Shown here: one piece after another, positions 18,423 through 27,789 of the stretch
How the letters are laid out: each line of letters starts with the position of its first letter
How positions within the stretch are numbered: position 1 is the stretch's first letter
Origin: Flavobacteriia bacterium
Lineage (GTDB): Bacteria > Bacteroidota > Bacteroidia > Flavobacteriales_D > Crocinitomicaceae
DNA: 64,000 nt
Assembly: GCA_947446925.1 (NCBI GenBank)
Contig: CANFHU010000008.1
Coordinates: 52,220 to 116,219, forward strand
Reading direction: 5' to 3'
Position numbers and translations under genes: made by a program
The notes under the pieces: model-generated
Databases searched by the model: none
What the model was told of the DNA's origin: nothing
The model's input: the letters and a program-made list of their open reading frames with translations, nothing else

Positions 18423-19553
18423 TTATTTCCAAATTTTACAAGTGATTGCTCTATGGTCTGAATAGACTTCTTGCTGAATTTCAAAATTACCAGAGTGCAG
18501 ATTTTTTGTGTGAAAAATGTAATCAATTCTACCTGCTGGAACTTTTCCAGCGTATGTAACACCTAAACCACTCGAAGCGTTACGAAAAGCATCTGTATAC
18601 AAACCATTAAAAATATTGTAGGTATAGGACATTGGTGTATCATTAAAGTCTCCACAAATAATAATTGGAAATGGTGATTGTTGCATGTGTTCTACTACCA
18701 AACGCGCTTGTTCTGCTCGTTTTGGATATGCAATCCGTAATTTCTCCAATAATAATTGAGCAGTTGATTTTTTTTCTTTGATTTTATGTACTGAATCGCT
18801 AAATACTTGGTATTCATCTTTCTTGAATTTAATCGATTGTAGATGAACGTTATAAATTCTAAAAGTGTCTTTTCCTTTCACAATATCTGCAAAGATACAA
18901 TAGTTATTATCTATGTTTAATGGATCTTCAAAAACAATATCTCCACGAGAAATCATCGGGTATTTAGAAAGCATTGCGATTCCAAAATTTTGCCGTCCTT
19001 CTAATTTGTGGCTATATTTTTCATGGCAGTATGGTGTCTGCAGTAATCCTTTAAGGGTATCTCTTGTGGGAAATTTGGTTGGTCTATCTTGATGGTAAAA
19101 TTCTTGAAAACAGATAATATCCGAATTTTGTTCTTGTAAATATTTAAAAATCAAATTACGGTTAACATATTTTCCTGCATCGCTCCATTCGTATAAATCA
19201 AATAACCGAACGTTATAACTGGTTATTTGTATTGCTGGAATTGTGTCATTTTGTACATATTCCTCAGTACCGAACGGCATGGATACAGTTCTAAAATGCA
19301 GTTTACCTCCAAAAAAAAGTACGAGTGCAATGAGGATTGCCATTCTAGATTTCATGAAAATCCAGTAAACAAGAAATAATAAGGTAAATAATAGTATAAC
19401 TGGATATGCTAAACCAAAAAAAGGAATGATCCATAAATCGGATGGGTGAACAAAAGGGCAGAGGTAGGCTAGTAACATACATCCTAAACAGATGAATGTT
19501 AGAACCTTCATGAATGAAGATAAGCGAATTATATAGGAAATTAGTTTACCCAT
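18423..19553 (-). CDS. endonuclease/exonuclease/phosphatase family membrane protein
   Basis: Three hydrophobic segments in the first 85 residues anchor a C-terminal EEP domain (from about residue 105). That domain shows ITSYNVRLF (metal-binding Asn), DIICFQEFY (catalytic Glu), NVHLQSI, ICGDFNDTPMSYTY (Asp and Asn) and YSDHRAITC (final Asp-His). The catalytic set is complete, so it is likely active on phosphodiesters or phospholipid headgroups on the outer side of the membrane. The substrate is unknown. It overlaps the rhomboid gene by eight bases. Confidence 0.8.
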   Translation of the reverse strand: MGKLISYIIRLSSFMKVLTFICLGCMLLAYLCPFVHPSDLWIIPFFGLAYPVILLFTLLFLVYWIFMKSRMAILIALVLFFGGKLHFRTVSMPFGTEEYVQNDTIPAIQITSYNVRLFDLYEWSDAGKYVNRNLIFKYLQEQNSDIICFQEFYHQDRPTKFPTRDTLKGLLQTPYCHEKYSHKLEGRQNFGIAMLSKYPMISRGDIVFEDPLNIDNNYCIFADIVKGKDTFRIYNVHLQSIKFKKDEYQVFSDSVHKIKEKKSTAQLLLEKLRIAYPKRAEQARLVVEHMQQSPFPIIICGDFNDTPMSYTYNIFNGLYTDAFRNASSGLGVTYAGKVPAGRIDYIFHTKNLHSGNFEIQQEVYSDHRAITCKIWK

Positions 19554-20466
19554 TTTTATTACTTTGTTTGAATAAAAATTCTTTTTCTTTGGAAGATAAA
19601 GATTCGTATCCAGACTTTGAAATTTTATCTAAAATTGCATCAATTTTTGCTTGGTTTTCTTTTTTACGTGCTATAAATTCTTCATCCGTTAATGGTCTAC
19701 CACCACGTTCTACTTTAAAATTGTTTTTCTTTCTGAAAAAATCGCGTGAAAAAAGCATAAAAACTTTGTCTGTAAATCTGGTAAATCGCGTAAGTATGTT
19801 GTTGGGTTTATCCATCGTTCTTACGGATATAATTCCAATGATTCCACCTCCAATATGTGCAAAATGTGCTGTTCCATCTGGCATTCCAAGGCTCAATAAG
19901 TCATAGATAAAGTAAATACCTGCTAAAACAATTATTCGTATTGGTAAAATACCAAAAAGCATGATTTTTGTATTTGGTCGATACATTGCTGCTGCAATAA
20001 ATATCGCCATAATGGAACCCGAAGCACCAACTACAATCGATTGAGCATTAGATAAAGCAGGGAATAATTCATGCGCAACAATTTCTAAAATTCCTCCAGC
20101 GATTCCACCAAGTATATAGATGTTTAACAGTTTCTTTCCGCCAAATAATTGTTCATAGAGTTGTCCAGCAAAAAACAAGAAAAGCATGTTGAATAAAAAA
20201 TGCATAAACTCAAAATGCGAGAATATACTCGTTATTAACCCCCAAGGCTTTGTAATTAATCCTAGAAAGTCAGCCTGTAAAGCAAATATATCGTGTAAAA
20301 ATATAGCAGTACTTTGTTGAAATTCTACATTTCCAAGGAGGCGAGTGAAAACATGTAAAAAACCGATTAATATAAATACGATTGCATTTACAAAAAGAAG
20401 TTTGACATGCATTCCACCGAATTGGAATCGGTATTTTAGGTCTTGAAAAATATTTTTATCTTCCAT
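19546..20466 (-). CDS. rhomboid family intramembrane serine protease
   Basis: Six-TM rhomboid core with HFLFN at 89-93 in TM2, the catalytic Ser149 in VVGASGS and His204 in AHFAHIGG, so the Ser-His dyad is intact. It should cleave membrane-spanning substrates within the bilayer. A charged C-terminal tail of about 75 residues (KKENQAKIDAILDK and more) faces the cytoplasm and is longer than in the minimal family members. It is directly downstream of a second rhomboid gene with no gap, suggesting a related or joint role. Confidence 0.88.
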   Translation of the reverse strand: MEDKNIFQDLKYRFQFGGMHVKLLFVNAIVFILIGFLHVFTRLLGNVEFQQSTAIFLHDIFALQADFLGLITKPWGLITSIFSHFEFMHFLFNMLFLFFAGQLYEQLFGGKKLLNIYILGGIAGGILEIVAHELFPALSNAQSIVVGASGSIMAIFIAAAMYRPNTKIMLFGILPIRIIVLAGIYFIYDLLSLGMPDGTAHFAHIGGGIIGIISVRTMDKPNNILTRFTRFTDKVFMLFSRDFFRKKNNFKVERGGRPLTDEEFIARKKENQAKIDAILDKISKSGYESLSSKEKEFLFKQSNKNG

Positions 20467-21246
20467 TTAATAGAAATTTTTTCTGTTTTTATTCCAAACA
20501 AAAACGAGTATAAATCCAGTAATTGCACCACCAACATGTGCAAGATGTGCTACATTGTCACCTGGTGCATGGTAACTACTATATACTTCATACAAGAAAT
20601 AAACAGAGATTAAATATTTTGCTTTGACCGGAATTGGAGGAAATAAAAGCATTAATTCTGTATTTGGGAATAAAAATGCATAAGCAGCCATAATTCCAAA
20701 AATTGCACCTGATGCACCTACCATTGGAGTATAAGAGTTCATAATATAATCCCCTAATTGCTCAACATTTAAAGCTGTATCGTTCGGTAGTTGACTCAAA
20801 TAATTTGTCAATCGTAGATGTAAGTCTGCACTTGAATTACTATCTTTTAAAATGTTATTAATTGTTTCGATATCAATAGAACTTGCTAGGGCATTTTTCA
20901 GTTGATTTATTTCGTAGACACCAATAATATTGTACAATGCAAAAGCGCCTATTGCTGAAGCGATGTAAAAGATAAAAAAACGTTTTGGTCCCCAAATTCG
21001 TTCTAAATGTGATCCGAACATGACTAAGAGTAACATGTTAAATACGATATGCAAAAAATCCGTATTGGAATGCATAAAAAAGTAGGTGATAATTTGGTAT
21101 GGTTTGAAAAGTGGAGAATTAACATAGTGTGCACCTAATAGTGAAATAAGATCAATCCCTTGATTATGAAGTACAAAAGTTGCTAGAAAGAAAAGTCCAT
21201 TCAGGATTAGGATATTTTTGGTTACGGGTGGGATATTTGAAAACAT
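20467..21246 (-). CDS. rhomboid family intramembrane serine protease with an inserted loop
   Basis: A 259-residue rhomboid. HIVFN (66-70) is the TM2 His-Asn motif, Ser179 lies in MVGASGA, and the catalytic His is in NVAHLAHVGG near 233-236. Between about residues 112 and 172 there is a hydrophilic insertion of about 60 residues not found in the bacterial core fold; it lies just before the catalytic serine helix and probably projects from the membrane. The gene follows mutL by one base in the same direction. Confidence 0.87.
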   Translation of the reverse strand: MFSNIPPVTKNILILNGLFFLATFVLHNQGIDLISLLGAHYVNSPLFKPYQIITYFFMHSNTDFLHIVFNMLLLVMFGSHLERIWGPKRFFIFYIASAIGAFALYNIIGVYEINQLKNALASSIDIETINNILKDSNSSADLHLRLTNYLSQLPNDTALNVEQLGDYIMNSYTPMVGASGAIFGIMAAYAFLFPNTELMLLFPPIPVKAKYLISVYFLYEVYSSYHAPGDNVAHLAHVGGAITGFILVFVWNKNRKNFY

Positions 21247-21247
21247 A

Positions 21248-23080
21248 TTAAAAGTTTTTTAAAATTTCTTCAGTTGTTAGGGTATATAAAATTCGTTTTC
21301 CTTGTGGTGTAAATTGATGTTCGGTACATTGGAAAAGTGTATCAAAAAGATTGTTTGCTGTTTCTTTGTTCCAAGTTACTTTTTTGGTTGCATTTGCAAC
21401 TGCTATTCCTACAGCGATTTCGTGTGCAATTTCAGATTTATCGATTGTTTCCATCGCTAATTTTTCGGAAATTACTTGAACTGTGTAAAGGATGGAGTCA
21501 TCGTTTAATTCGGCAGGTGCCCCCGTTATTTCTAAACCATCTTCATTCAATGTCCAATTATACCCCATTCGTTCAAGGGTAGTTTTATTTTCTTCCCAAA
21601 GTAGTTTAGCGGAAGCATTGCAATCCACTTGCATAGGAAATAATAATTGTTGTGAATTTAATGCTTTAATGACAAAAGTTTGCATTATTTCATCGTAAAG
21701 GATACGTTCTTGTGCTCGGTTCGTATGTACTACTAAAAATCCACTTTTTGTAGGGAAAAGCATTAGATTACCTTTGACGATAAAGTCTTTTTTAACTTCT
21801 TCGACTTCAATGTCAAGTGTAGGAAATTCTTCTTTGTTTTCCTTAATTTCTTCGATGTTGTAAAAGTTATCCCAGTCTTCTGTTTTGTAATTTGAGGCAC
21901 CAAATCCATTGTTTTTAATCGCATTACTCATTCCTGATGAAACCGATTTTGTACTTGGAGCACTGGAAGTCGTGTTGAATGGATTATAATTTGGATTAAT
22001 AGTGATTTTAGGTTCAATAACAGGTCTGTCGATCATGTCGTAAGGGATATCAAATCCCATTTCTTGTTCAAAATCTAAACTTGGTGCGATATTATATTTT
22101 CCAAGTGCTTGTTTGACAGAACTTTTAAGAATGGCATAAATTTCTTTGTCTTCTTCAAACTTAATTTCTGTTTTTGTTGGGTGCACATTGACATCTATGG
22201 AAGATGGATCCACATCAAAAAATAAAAAATAGGAAGCGAAAGTTTTAGGAGCTAACAAATTTTCAAATGCTTGTGTAATCGCATGATTAAAGTAAAAGTC
22301 TTTGAAAAATCGGTTGTTCACAAAGAAATATTGTTCCCCTCGTGTTTTTTTTGCAGCCTCAGGTTTTCCTATAAATCCAGAAATTTTTACAATTCCTGTT
22401 GTTTCATCTACAGGTACTAATTTATCATTAAACGATTTTCCAAAAATATCCACGATTCGTTTGCGTAGATTTCCTTCTGGTAAAATATAGCAAATTGCAT
22501 CGTTATGGTGTAATGTAAAACGTATTTCAGGATGCGCCATAGCAACTCGAATAAATTCCTCCTCAATGTGTTTGAATTCGATTGCATCCGACTTTAGAAA
22601 ATTTCTTCGTGCAGGTACGTTAAAGAATAAGTTTTTAATCGCGAAGGATGATCCTGTTTTACAGGTAGTTTGTGTATGATTAACTAATTTACTTCCTTCT
22701 ATCTCAAGCGCAATTCCAATTTCGTTTTCTGTTTTTCTGGTTTTTAATTCCACATGAGCAATTGCAGCAATGGAGGCAAGTGCTTCGCCACGAAATCCTT
22801 TTGTTTTAAGTGCAAATAAATCATCAATAACGCTTACTTTACTCGTTGCATGACGTTCAAAAGCCATTCGTGCATCTTGTTCTGACATTCCAGAACCGTT
22901 ATCAATTACTTGAATTAAGGTTCTACCAGCATGTTTAATATATACTTCAATCGAAGTTGCTTTCGCGTCTATTGCATTTTCTACCAATTCCTTGATAACA
23001 GAAGCAGGACGTTGAATTACTTCACCTGCAGCAATCTGATTTGCAATGTGATCAGGTAATAATCGAATTATATCACTCAT
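21248..23080 (-). CDS. mutL: DNA mismatch repair protein MutL
   Basis: MutL couples mismatch recognition by MutS to strand removal. The N-terminal GHKL ATPase is intact: ELVENAIDAKA (31-41, catalytic Glu and Mg-binding Asn), DNGSGM (60-65) and TKGFRGEAL (93-101). The middle transducer domain includes NVPARRNFLKSD and FVNNRFFKD. The C-terminal dimerisation domain is recognisable, but at the place of the endonuclease motif DQHA(x)2E it reads HTNRAQERI near residue 455, so key metal ligands look replaced. The linker (about 350-420) is low-complexity. Length (610) is typical. Confidence 0.93.
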   Translation of the reverse strand: MSDIIRLLPDHIANQIAAGEVIQRPASVIKELVENAIDAKATSIEVYIKHAGRTLIQVIDNGSGMSEQDARMAFERHATSKVSVIDDLFALKTKGFRGEALASIAAIAHVELKTRKTENEIGIALEIEGSKLVNHTQTTCKTGSSFAIKNLFFNVPARRNFLKSDAIEFKHIEEEFIRVAMAHPEIRFTLHHNDAICYILPEGNLRKRIVDIFGKSFNDKLVPVDETTGIVKISGFIGKPEAAKKTRGEQYFFVNNRFFKDFYFNHAITQAFENLLAPKTFASYFLFFDVDPSSIDVNVHPTKTEIKFEEDKEIYAILKSSVKQALGKYNIAPSLDFEQEMGFDIPYDMIDRPVIEPKITINPNYNPFNTTSSAPSTKSVSSGMSNAIKNNGFGASNYKTEDWDNFYNIEEIKENKEEFPTLDIEVEEVKKDFIVKGNLMLFPTKSGFLVVHTNRAQERILYDEIMQTFVIKALNSQQLLFPMQVDCNASAKLLWEENKTTLERMGYNWTLNEDGLEITGAPAELNDDSILYTVQVISEKLAMETIDKSEIAHEIAVGIAVANATKKVTWNKETANNLFDTLFQCTEHQFTPQGKRILYTLTTEEILKNF

Positions 23081-23086
23081 TGGATT

Positions 23087-24430
23087 TTAATAACCTTTTA
23101 ATGCAAGCATAAATCGTAAACATTCCGTGTAAGAATATTTATTCTTTTTGAATTTTAATTTACCCTTGATTTTAATTTTAGTTCCTTTTTGTTCTATTTG
23201 AATCGACGTATTTTCGATGGATTTAAAAAAATCTTGACTAGAAGTGAATGCAGGGAATATCATTTCCACAAAAGTAGATATACTTTCGGAGCCACTAATT
23301 TTTAACAAGTCTTCCATATCTCCTTCGATATTCAATAAGTATGGATTTTTTCGTTTTATCAGATTAGAAGCATTTACACCAATGAAATAGGAGGTAGGGG
23401 ATAGTGAGTCTATTGTGTAAGATTGATTACCAATTACTAAGCCTTTTTTATTTGTTTTAATTCCCCATTTATCAAAGTTTTCTGTGTATTGGATGTGTTT
23501 ATTCAAATGAAAAGGTTTTTCGAATTCGATTAACATATCTGTCATTGGCTGTACATAGAATCCAAGGTTGTGTGTTCCGCCTTCTTGAATGTTTAATCCT
23601 TGGTAATTCCAAGAAATTGCTTTGATTTTTGGAAATTGTTCTTTATTTAAAATTGGAAAAACTTGTTCAAAAGCAGCAAGATAATTATCCGGAATCATCG
23701 CACATGAAACATGTAATCCGCTTGGTTTTAAACAGTAGGTAGTATTGTTAGGGATGCCTTTTTTTGCTTGTAGTGTAGATTCAAAAGTAAATGCATTGTT
23801 CTCTTCTGAGATGATTATTGATCCTTTGCCGAATGTGGTATTATTTGCTTTAATTTCTACTAAAGCATTTTCAGAAGTAGCATTCAAGAATGGATTTGTT
23901 GTTTTTTTATGGAGGATAGCATTTGCAATTTTTTGTAAATCAGTATCAGTAAGTATTTCATTTGGGGATAAATACGAAATTAATACTCCTACGTTATCAT
24001 TTTCAGAGATTGCAACAACTGTATTCGTGATTTTTGGTGCGTTTTCTTTAAAATCTTTTGGTGATTTTAGATTCACTAATACCCCAATTATTTTTCCATT
24101 TTTAATTGGTTTTACAAATACCCCAATTTCAGAAAGGAAATCAATTCCAATTTTTTTCACACTTCCATCTTTCGATTCTTGTGTGATGTAATTTATTAAT
24201 TTATCTAAAACTACTTGGTCTTTGGAAGTAAACAGTACATCGTTCGCTACATTTTTTACCAGTTTTTTACCGTCGATGCGCATCGTGATTTCAGCATCGC
24301 TTGGAAAATAGGCTAAATTTGTGTTTATAGAACTTTTTAGAAATAAAGAAGATACATAAAATAACCCCCAAATAAAAAGGAGAGAAATAAGAATCGCTAA
24401 AAGTCCTTTAAAGCGTGATTGTGTTTGCAT
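23087..24430 (-). CDS. membrane-anchored protein of unknown function
   Basis: A 447-residue protein with one N-terminal membrane segment (about 9-31) and a large extracytoplasmic part without cysteines that would mark a lipoprotein. It contains repeated statements of beta-strands and a DAEITMRIDGKKLV-like start after the anchor. I do not recognise a characterised family; similar anchored proteins are common beside mutL in related genomes as far as I remember, but that is weak. It lies six bases upstream of mutL and is divergent from the acyltransferase gene. Confidence 0.7.
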   Translation of the reverse strand: MQTQSRFKGLLAILISLLFIWGLFYVSSLFLKSSINTNLAYFPSDAEITMRIDGKKLVKNVANDVLFTSKDQVVLDKLINYITQESKDGSVKKIGIDFLSEIGVFVKPIKNGKIIGVLVNLKSPKDFKENAPKITNTVVAISENDNVGVLISYLSPNEILTDTDLQKIANAILHKKTTNPFLNATSENALVEIKANNTTFGKGSIIISEENNAFTFESTLQAKKGIPNNTTYCLKPSGLHVSCAMIPDNYLAAFEQVFPILNKEQFPKIKAISWNYQGLNIQEGGTHNLGFYVQPMTDMLIEFEKPFHLNKHIQYTENFDKWGIKTNKKGLVIGNQSYTIDSLSPTSYFIGVNASNLIKRKNPYLLNIEGDMEDLLKISGSESISTFVEMIFPAFTSSQDFFKSIENTSIQIEQKGTKIKIKGKLKFKKNKYSYTECLRFMLALKGY

Positions 24431-24442
24431 ACGTAAAGATAG

Positions 24443-24450
24443 TATCTTTG
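24443..24450 (+). promoter_or_regulatory. Bacteroidota promoter for the acyltransferase gene
   Basis: TATCTTTG matches the -7 consensus, with TTTG at 24424-24427 as a possible -33 element after a slightly short 15-base spacer. The start codon is at 24470. Confidence 0.5.
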
Positions 24451-24469
24451 CAAATAATTATAGAGAAAT

Positions 24470-25012
24470 ATGGGAAAATTTTTGTTTTTTATCGCACGTT
24501 TACTTGGCTGGAAAATTGATGCGAATGCACCAGATGGAATTAAAAAAGCAGTAATTGTGGTTGGACCTCACACTTCCAATTGGGATTTTATCATAGGTAA
24601 AATTGCGTTTATGCAATATGGTATACAAGGACGATTTTTAATCAAAAAAGAATTGTTTTTCTTTCCCTTTGGTTATTTTTTAAAGAAATTAGGTGGTATA
24701 CCTGTGGATCGCAAGAAAAACAATCGTTTTACGGAGCAGGCAGTGGAATTTTTTGATGCAAACGATACGATGTTTATGGTTTTTACACCAGAAGGTACAC
24801 GTAAATACAACCCAAATTGGAAAAAAGGATTTTATTATATTGCACAAAAAGCGAATGTACCGATATACATAGCTTACATAGATTTCGCTACTAAAACTGG
24901 TGGATTTCATTCTCTTTTTCAACCTACCGGGGATGTGGATGCAGATATCAAAGAAATTAAATCGATTTTAGGTCAATACAAAGGTAAATTTCCAGAAAAC
25001 GGAATTTATTAA
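24470..25012 (+). CDS. 1-acyl-glycerol-3-phosphate acyltransferase-like protein (PlsC family)
   Basis: A 180-residue acyltransferase with HTSNWD at 34-39 (the HX4D catalytic motif) and TPEGTRKY (106-113, the substrate-phosphate motif EGTR). The domain PF01553 spans nearly the whole protein. It likely acylates a lysophospholipid or another hydroxylated lipid at the inner membrane. It has no clear membrane anchor apart from a hydrophobic N-terminus. It is convergent with the VWA gene, whose end overlaps it by four bases. Confidence 0.8.
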   Translation: MGKFLFFIARLLGWKIDANAPDGIKKAVIVVGPHTSNWDFIIGKIAFMQYGIQGRFLIKKELFFFPFGYFLKKLGGIPVDRKKNNRFTEQAVEFFDANDTMFMVFTPEGTRKYNPNWKKGFYYIAQKANVPIYIAYIDFATKTGGFHSLFQPTGDVDADIKEIKSILGQYKGKFPENGIY

Positions 25013-27090
25013 TATCCGCCAAACCATTTTTTAAGAAACCATTCCGTTCCGAGTAATCCTAAAATTACACACAGAATCCAAACATAATCCAATAAATTAT
25101 GCGTGGTTTTTTGTTCATAAGAAACGGATGCTATATCCTCGCGTGCTTCAATCGTTGGAATTAATGCTTCAGCATTTTTTAAACGGAAAAATTTCCCATT
25201 TGAATTAGCGGCAATTTGACGTAGTAATAAGTGATTTGCTTTGGTGTCTAATTGTTCTATTAATTGATTTTCAACAATAAAAGTCCCTTGCTTTTGGTGT
25301 TTTTTACCATTAAATACTGTAGAAGCCTTCCATGGATAAGAACCTGCTTTAAGCATTCCTAATGGTAATGTGTAGAAATTCGAGGTCACTCCAAATTGGT
25401 AATTCGATTTCTTTTTATTTTCATTGGTTAGCTCTAATTGAATACTTGGCGAGGTTATTAATTCCATGGATGGATTATAGAATTCGGCTTTAATACGAAC
25501 TTCTTCTTTCGTAGAAAACTTTTTTGGTAACGTAATGTGAAGTGCAGATTTATTTTGTTTCACCAATAAGTAGGCAAATGCTTTTTGAAATAATTGATCG
25601 ACTACTTTCGTGTCTTTGCTTTTTGAATATTCGTAAAATTTCCATTTCCAGATACCTTCACCATAGAATACACCAAAATTTCCTTCTGTTCTTTTTCCGA
25701 AAAATAAAAGGGGTTCCTTTTTTACAATAGTCCCAAGTTTTTGGTAAAGAAGTACATCTATATCTTTGGTGAAATTCAAATCGCCATATTTAACATACAC
25801 TGGAGGAAAGAAACCAATTTCACGTGTTATATCCGTAGGCATTTCAAAAACATGTACATTTTGTGCAACGGATGCTTGCACTTCTTCTGTTTGTTTGTTG
25901 GAGTTAGAATTGAAACCTAAATTTAATTGATTCAATATATTAGTAGGCGTATTGGGACCTATAAAAAAGAAAATAGGTTTTTTTAATGATTTTAATTTTT
26001 CGAAGGTGTTCAACGAAAAGTCTACGCCAGGTTCATGCCAAATGATTAAGTCCGCACTTGCATATTCGTCTTTCCATTGCGTAGAATTTGCAATTTGAAC
26101 TTGTATATTTTCATCTTTTTCAAGTGTAGTTTTGAGTGCTGTAACATCGGGATGTGGAGCGCCAGCTATAAAAAGTACTTTGTTTCGATTATCGATGATT
26201 TCGATATAAAAGGACGATACATTGTTTTTGTAGGTATATTCTTTATCTAGTGCCGATACCTGAATCGTATACTGTTGAAATCCAATTTTGTTTGCATCCA
26301 CCTCAAAAGTTAGGTGTTTATGATCTATTGCTTTTCCACTATAAGTAACTTTTTTGGATGCGATTACTTTTCCTTTGTGTAACAAACTTACAGTGCTCGA
26401 TTGATTTTGTAATTTAACTGCTTCTACGTCTATTTCTACAGGAAATTTCGCATGAAGAAAAGCGAAATCATTACTAGATACATTTTGAATCGCTTGGTCT
26501 TTTTTGGGTAGTGTATCACCAACGCCAATGGTAAAAATTGGTGCTAAAGGGATGTTTTTTGCAGCGTAGATTGGATTTACCCCTTGGTTATAATTTCCAT
26601 CTGAAATAAATACTACAGCACCTATATTTCTGTTGTAGTATTGATTTGCAATTGCTTCAAAACCAAGTTGTAAATTGCTTTGATTTTCCGTAAATAATTC
26701 ACTGTTTTGTTTTCCGAATTTCTCACCTACCGTTAAGGTGTTTATTGCATATTTATCTGAAAATTTAGTGTTGATTTTTTCTGTTAAATTTTCTATATCC
26801 TTCTTAATTGTTGCGCTATCCTTGTAATTTTTCATCGACGAACTTGTGTCGATTAAGGTTAATAAAATTGGTTTTTCTTCTTGGTAGGAAATTGTTTCTA
26901 ATAGTATTTCTAAAAGAAGTAATAAAATCAAAAGTAAGGAGGTAAATCGCAAACTAATGAGTGCATTTTTAACCCATTTTGGTGTAGCTGTTAACCATTC
27001 AACTTTACGATAGAAGAAAATAGTTATCAAGAAACTGATTAACACGAAAGGGATGAGCCACCAAAAACTATATTCTGAAAAAAGATGCAT
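25009..27090 (-). CDS. VWA-domain membrane protein
   Basis: Two N-terminal membrane helices (about 8-28 and 43-65) lead into a von Willebrand A-like domain: LLTLIDTSSSM (76-86) holds the DxSxS metal site and AVVFISDGNYNQG further down gives the second Asp. The remainder has beta-rich segments and RLKNAEALIP, and ends with a membrane helix (about 672-689) and a short tail. Members of this group are found in many Bacteroidota; some resemble BatA/BatB or peptidase-regulating proteins, but the MoxR ATPase that usually accompanies them is not here. The function is unknown. Confidence 0.72.
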   Translation of the reverse strand: MHLFSEYSFWWLIPFVLISFLITIFFYRKVEWLTATPKWVKNALISLRFTSLLLILLLLLEILLETISYQEEKPILLTLIDTSSSMKNYKDSATIKKDIENLTEKINTKFSDKYAINTLTVGEKFGKQNSELFTENQSNLQLGFEAIANQYYNRNIGAVVFISDGNYNQGVNPIYAAKNIPLAPIFTIGVGDTLPKKDQAIQNVSSNDFAFLHAKFPVEIDVEAVKLQNQSSTVSLLHKGKVIASKKVTYSGKAIDHKHLTFEVDANKIGFQQYTIQVSALDKEYTYKNNVSSFYIEIIDNRNKVLFIAGAPHPDVTALKTTLEKDENIQVQIANSTQWKDEYASADLIIWHEPGVDFSLNTFEKLKSLKKPIFFFIGPNTPTNILNQLNLGFNSNSNKQTEEVQASVAQNVHVFEMPTDITREIGFFPPVYVKYGDLNFTKDIDVLLYQKLGTIVKKEPLLFFGKRTEGNFGVFYGEGIWKWKFYEYSKSKDTKVVDQLFQKAFAYLLVKQNKSALHITLPKKFSTKEEVRIKAEFYNPSMELITSPSIQLELTNENKKKSNYQFGVTSNFYTLPLGMLKAGSYPWKASTVFNGKKHQKQGTFIVENQLIEQLDTKANHLLLRQIAANSNGKFFRLKNAEALIPTIEAREDIASVSYEQKTTHNLLDYVWILCVILGLLGTEWFLKKWFGGY

Positions 27091-27228
27091 GAATACGAAT
27101 TTATGAAAAAATATGAGTTTATGTTGGAAAATAGTTGTTAAACGTCCTTTTTGTCCGATGGTTGCCTACAACTCTATACTTTTTTTGAAATTGTTGCGTT
27201 ATTTCCTAATAACCTTAAATTCTTCGCT

Positions 27229-27789
27229 ATGCATACTTTGATTTTATCACCTGCAAACTTACATGTGGAATACCAATGGGTTTTAGAGGCTCAATCAAAT
27301 CCGAAAAAATTTGAACCGATTTATCGAAAATATTACACGAAAATTTTCACCTATATTGATCGTAGAATTCAGAATAAAGATTTAGCTTCAGATATTACAT
27401 CACAAGTTTTTATCCAAGCGATTCAACGCATTCACAGTTATGAAGATAAAGGATATTCTTTTGGTTCTTGGTTATTTAGAATTGCACATAATGCTTTGTG
27501 TCAAGAATTTAGGGATTTAAAAAGAAGTAAGGTTGTTGATTTGGAAATCAATCAATTGCTTATGGTAGATGGTTTGGATGAAAGTGCTGATAAAGAAGAA
27601 CGTCTACAAACATTAGCATTGGCTTTAAAGAAAATGAAAAGGAAACACTTGGAAATAATCGAATTACGTTATTTTGAGAATCTCACATTTAGAGAAATCG
27701 GATTACAATTAGGTATTTCTGAGAATACAGCAAAAGTTCGCTGTTTTAGAGCATTGGATAAATTAAAAGAAGTTTATAAAATGATGTGA
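27229..27789 (+). CDS. ECF-type RNA polymerase sigma factor
   Basis: A 186-residue sigma-70 family protein of group IV. Region 2 starts near KKFEPIYRKYYTKIFTYIDRR, includes DITSQVFIQAIQRI and SFGSWLFRIAHNAL, and region 4 includes LTFREIGLQLGISENTAKVR near the C-terminus. A longer frame exists upstream, but the ATG used here gives the normal ECF length. Its last codons overlap a GTG that starts the esterase gene. No anti-sigma gene is adjacent, which is unusual for an ECF factor. Confidence 0.88.
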   Translation: MHTLILSPANLHVEYQWVLEAQSNPKKFEPIYRKYYTKIFTYIDRRIQNKDLASDITSQVFIQAIQRIHSYEDKGYSFGSWLFRIAHNALCQEFRDLKRSKVVDLEINQLLMVDGLDESADKEERLQTLALALKKMKRKHLEIIELRYFENLTFREIGLQLGISENTAKVRCFRALDKLKEVYKMM

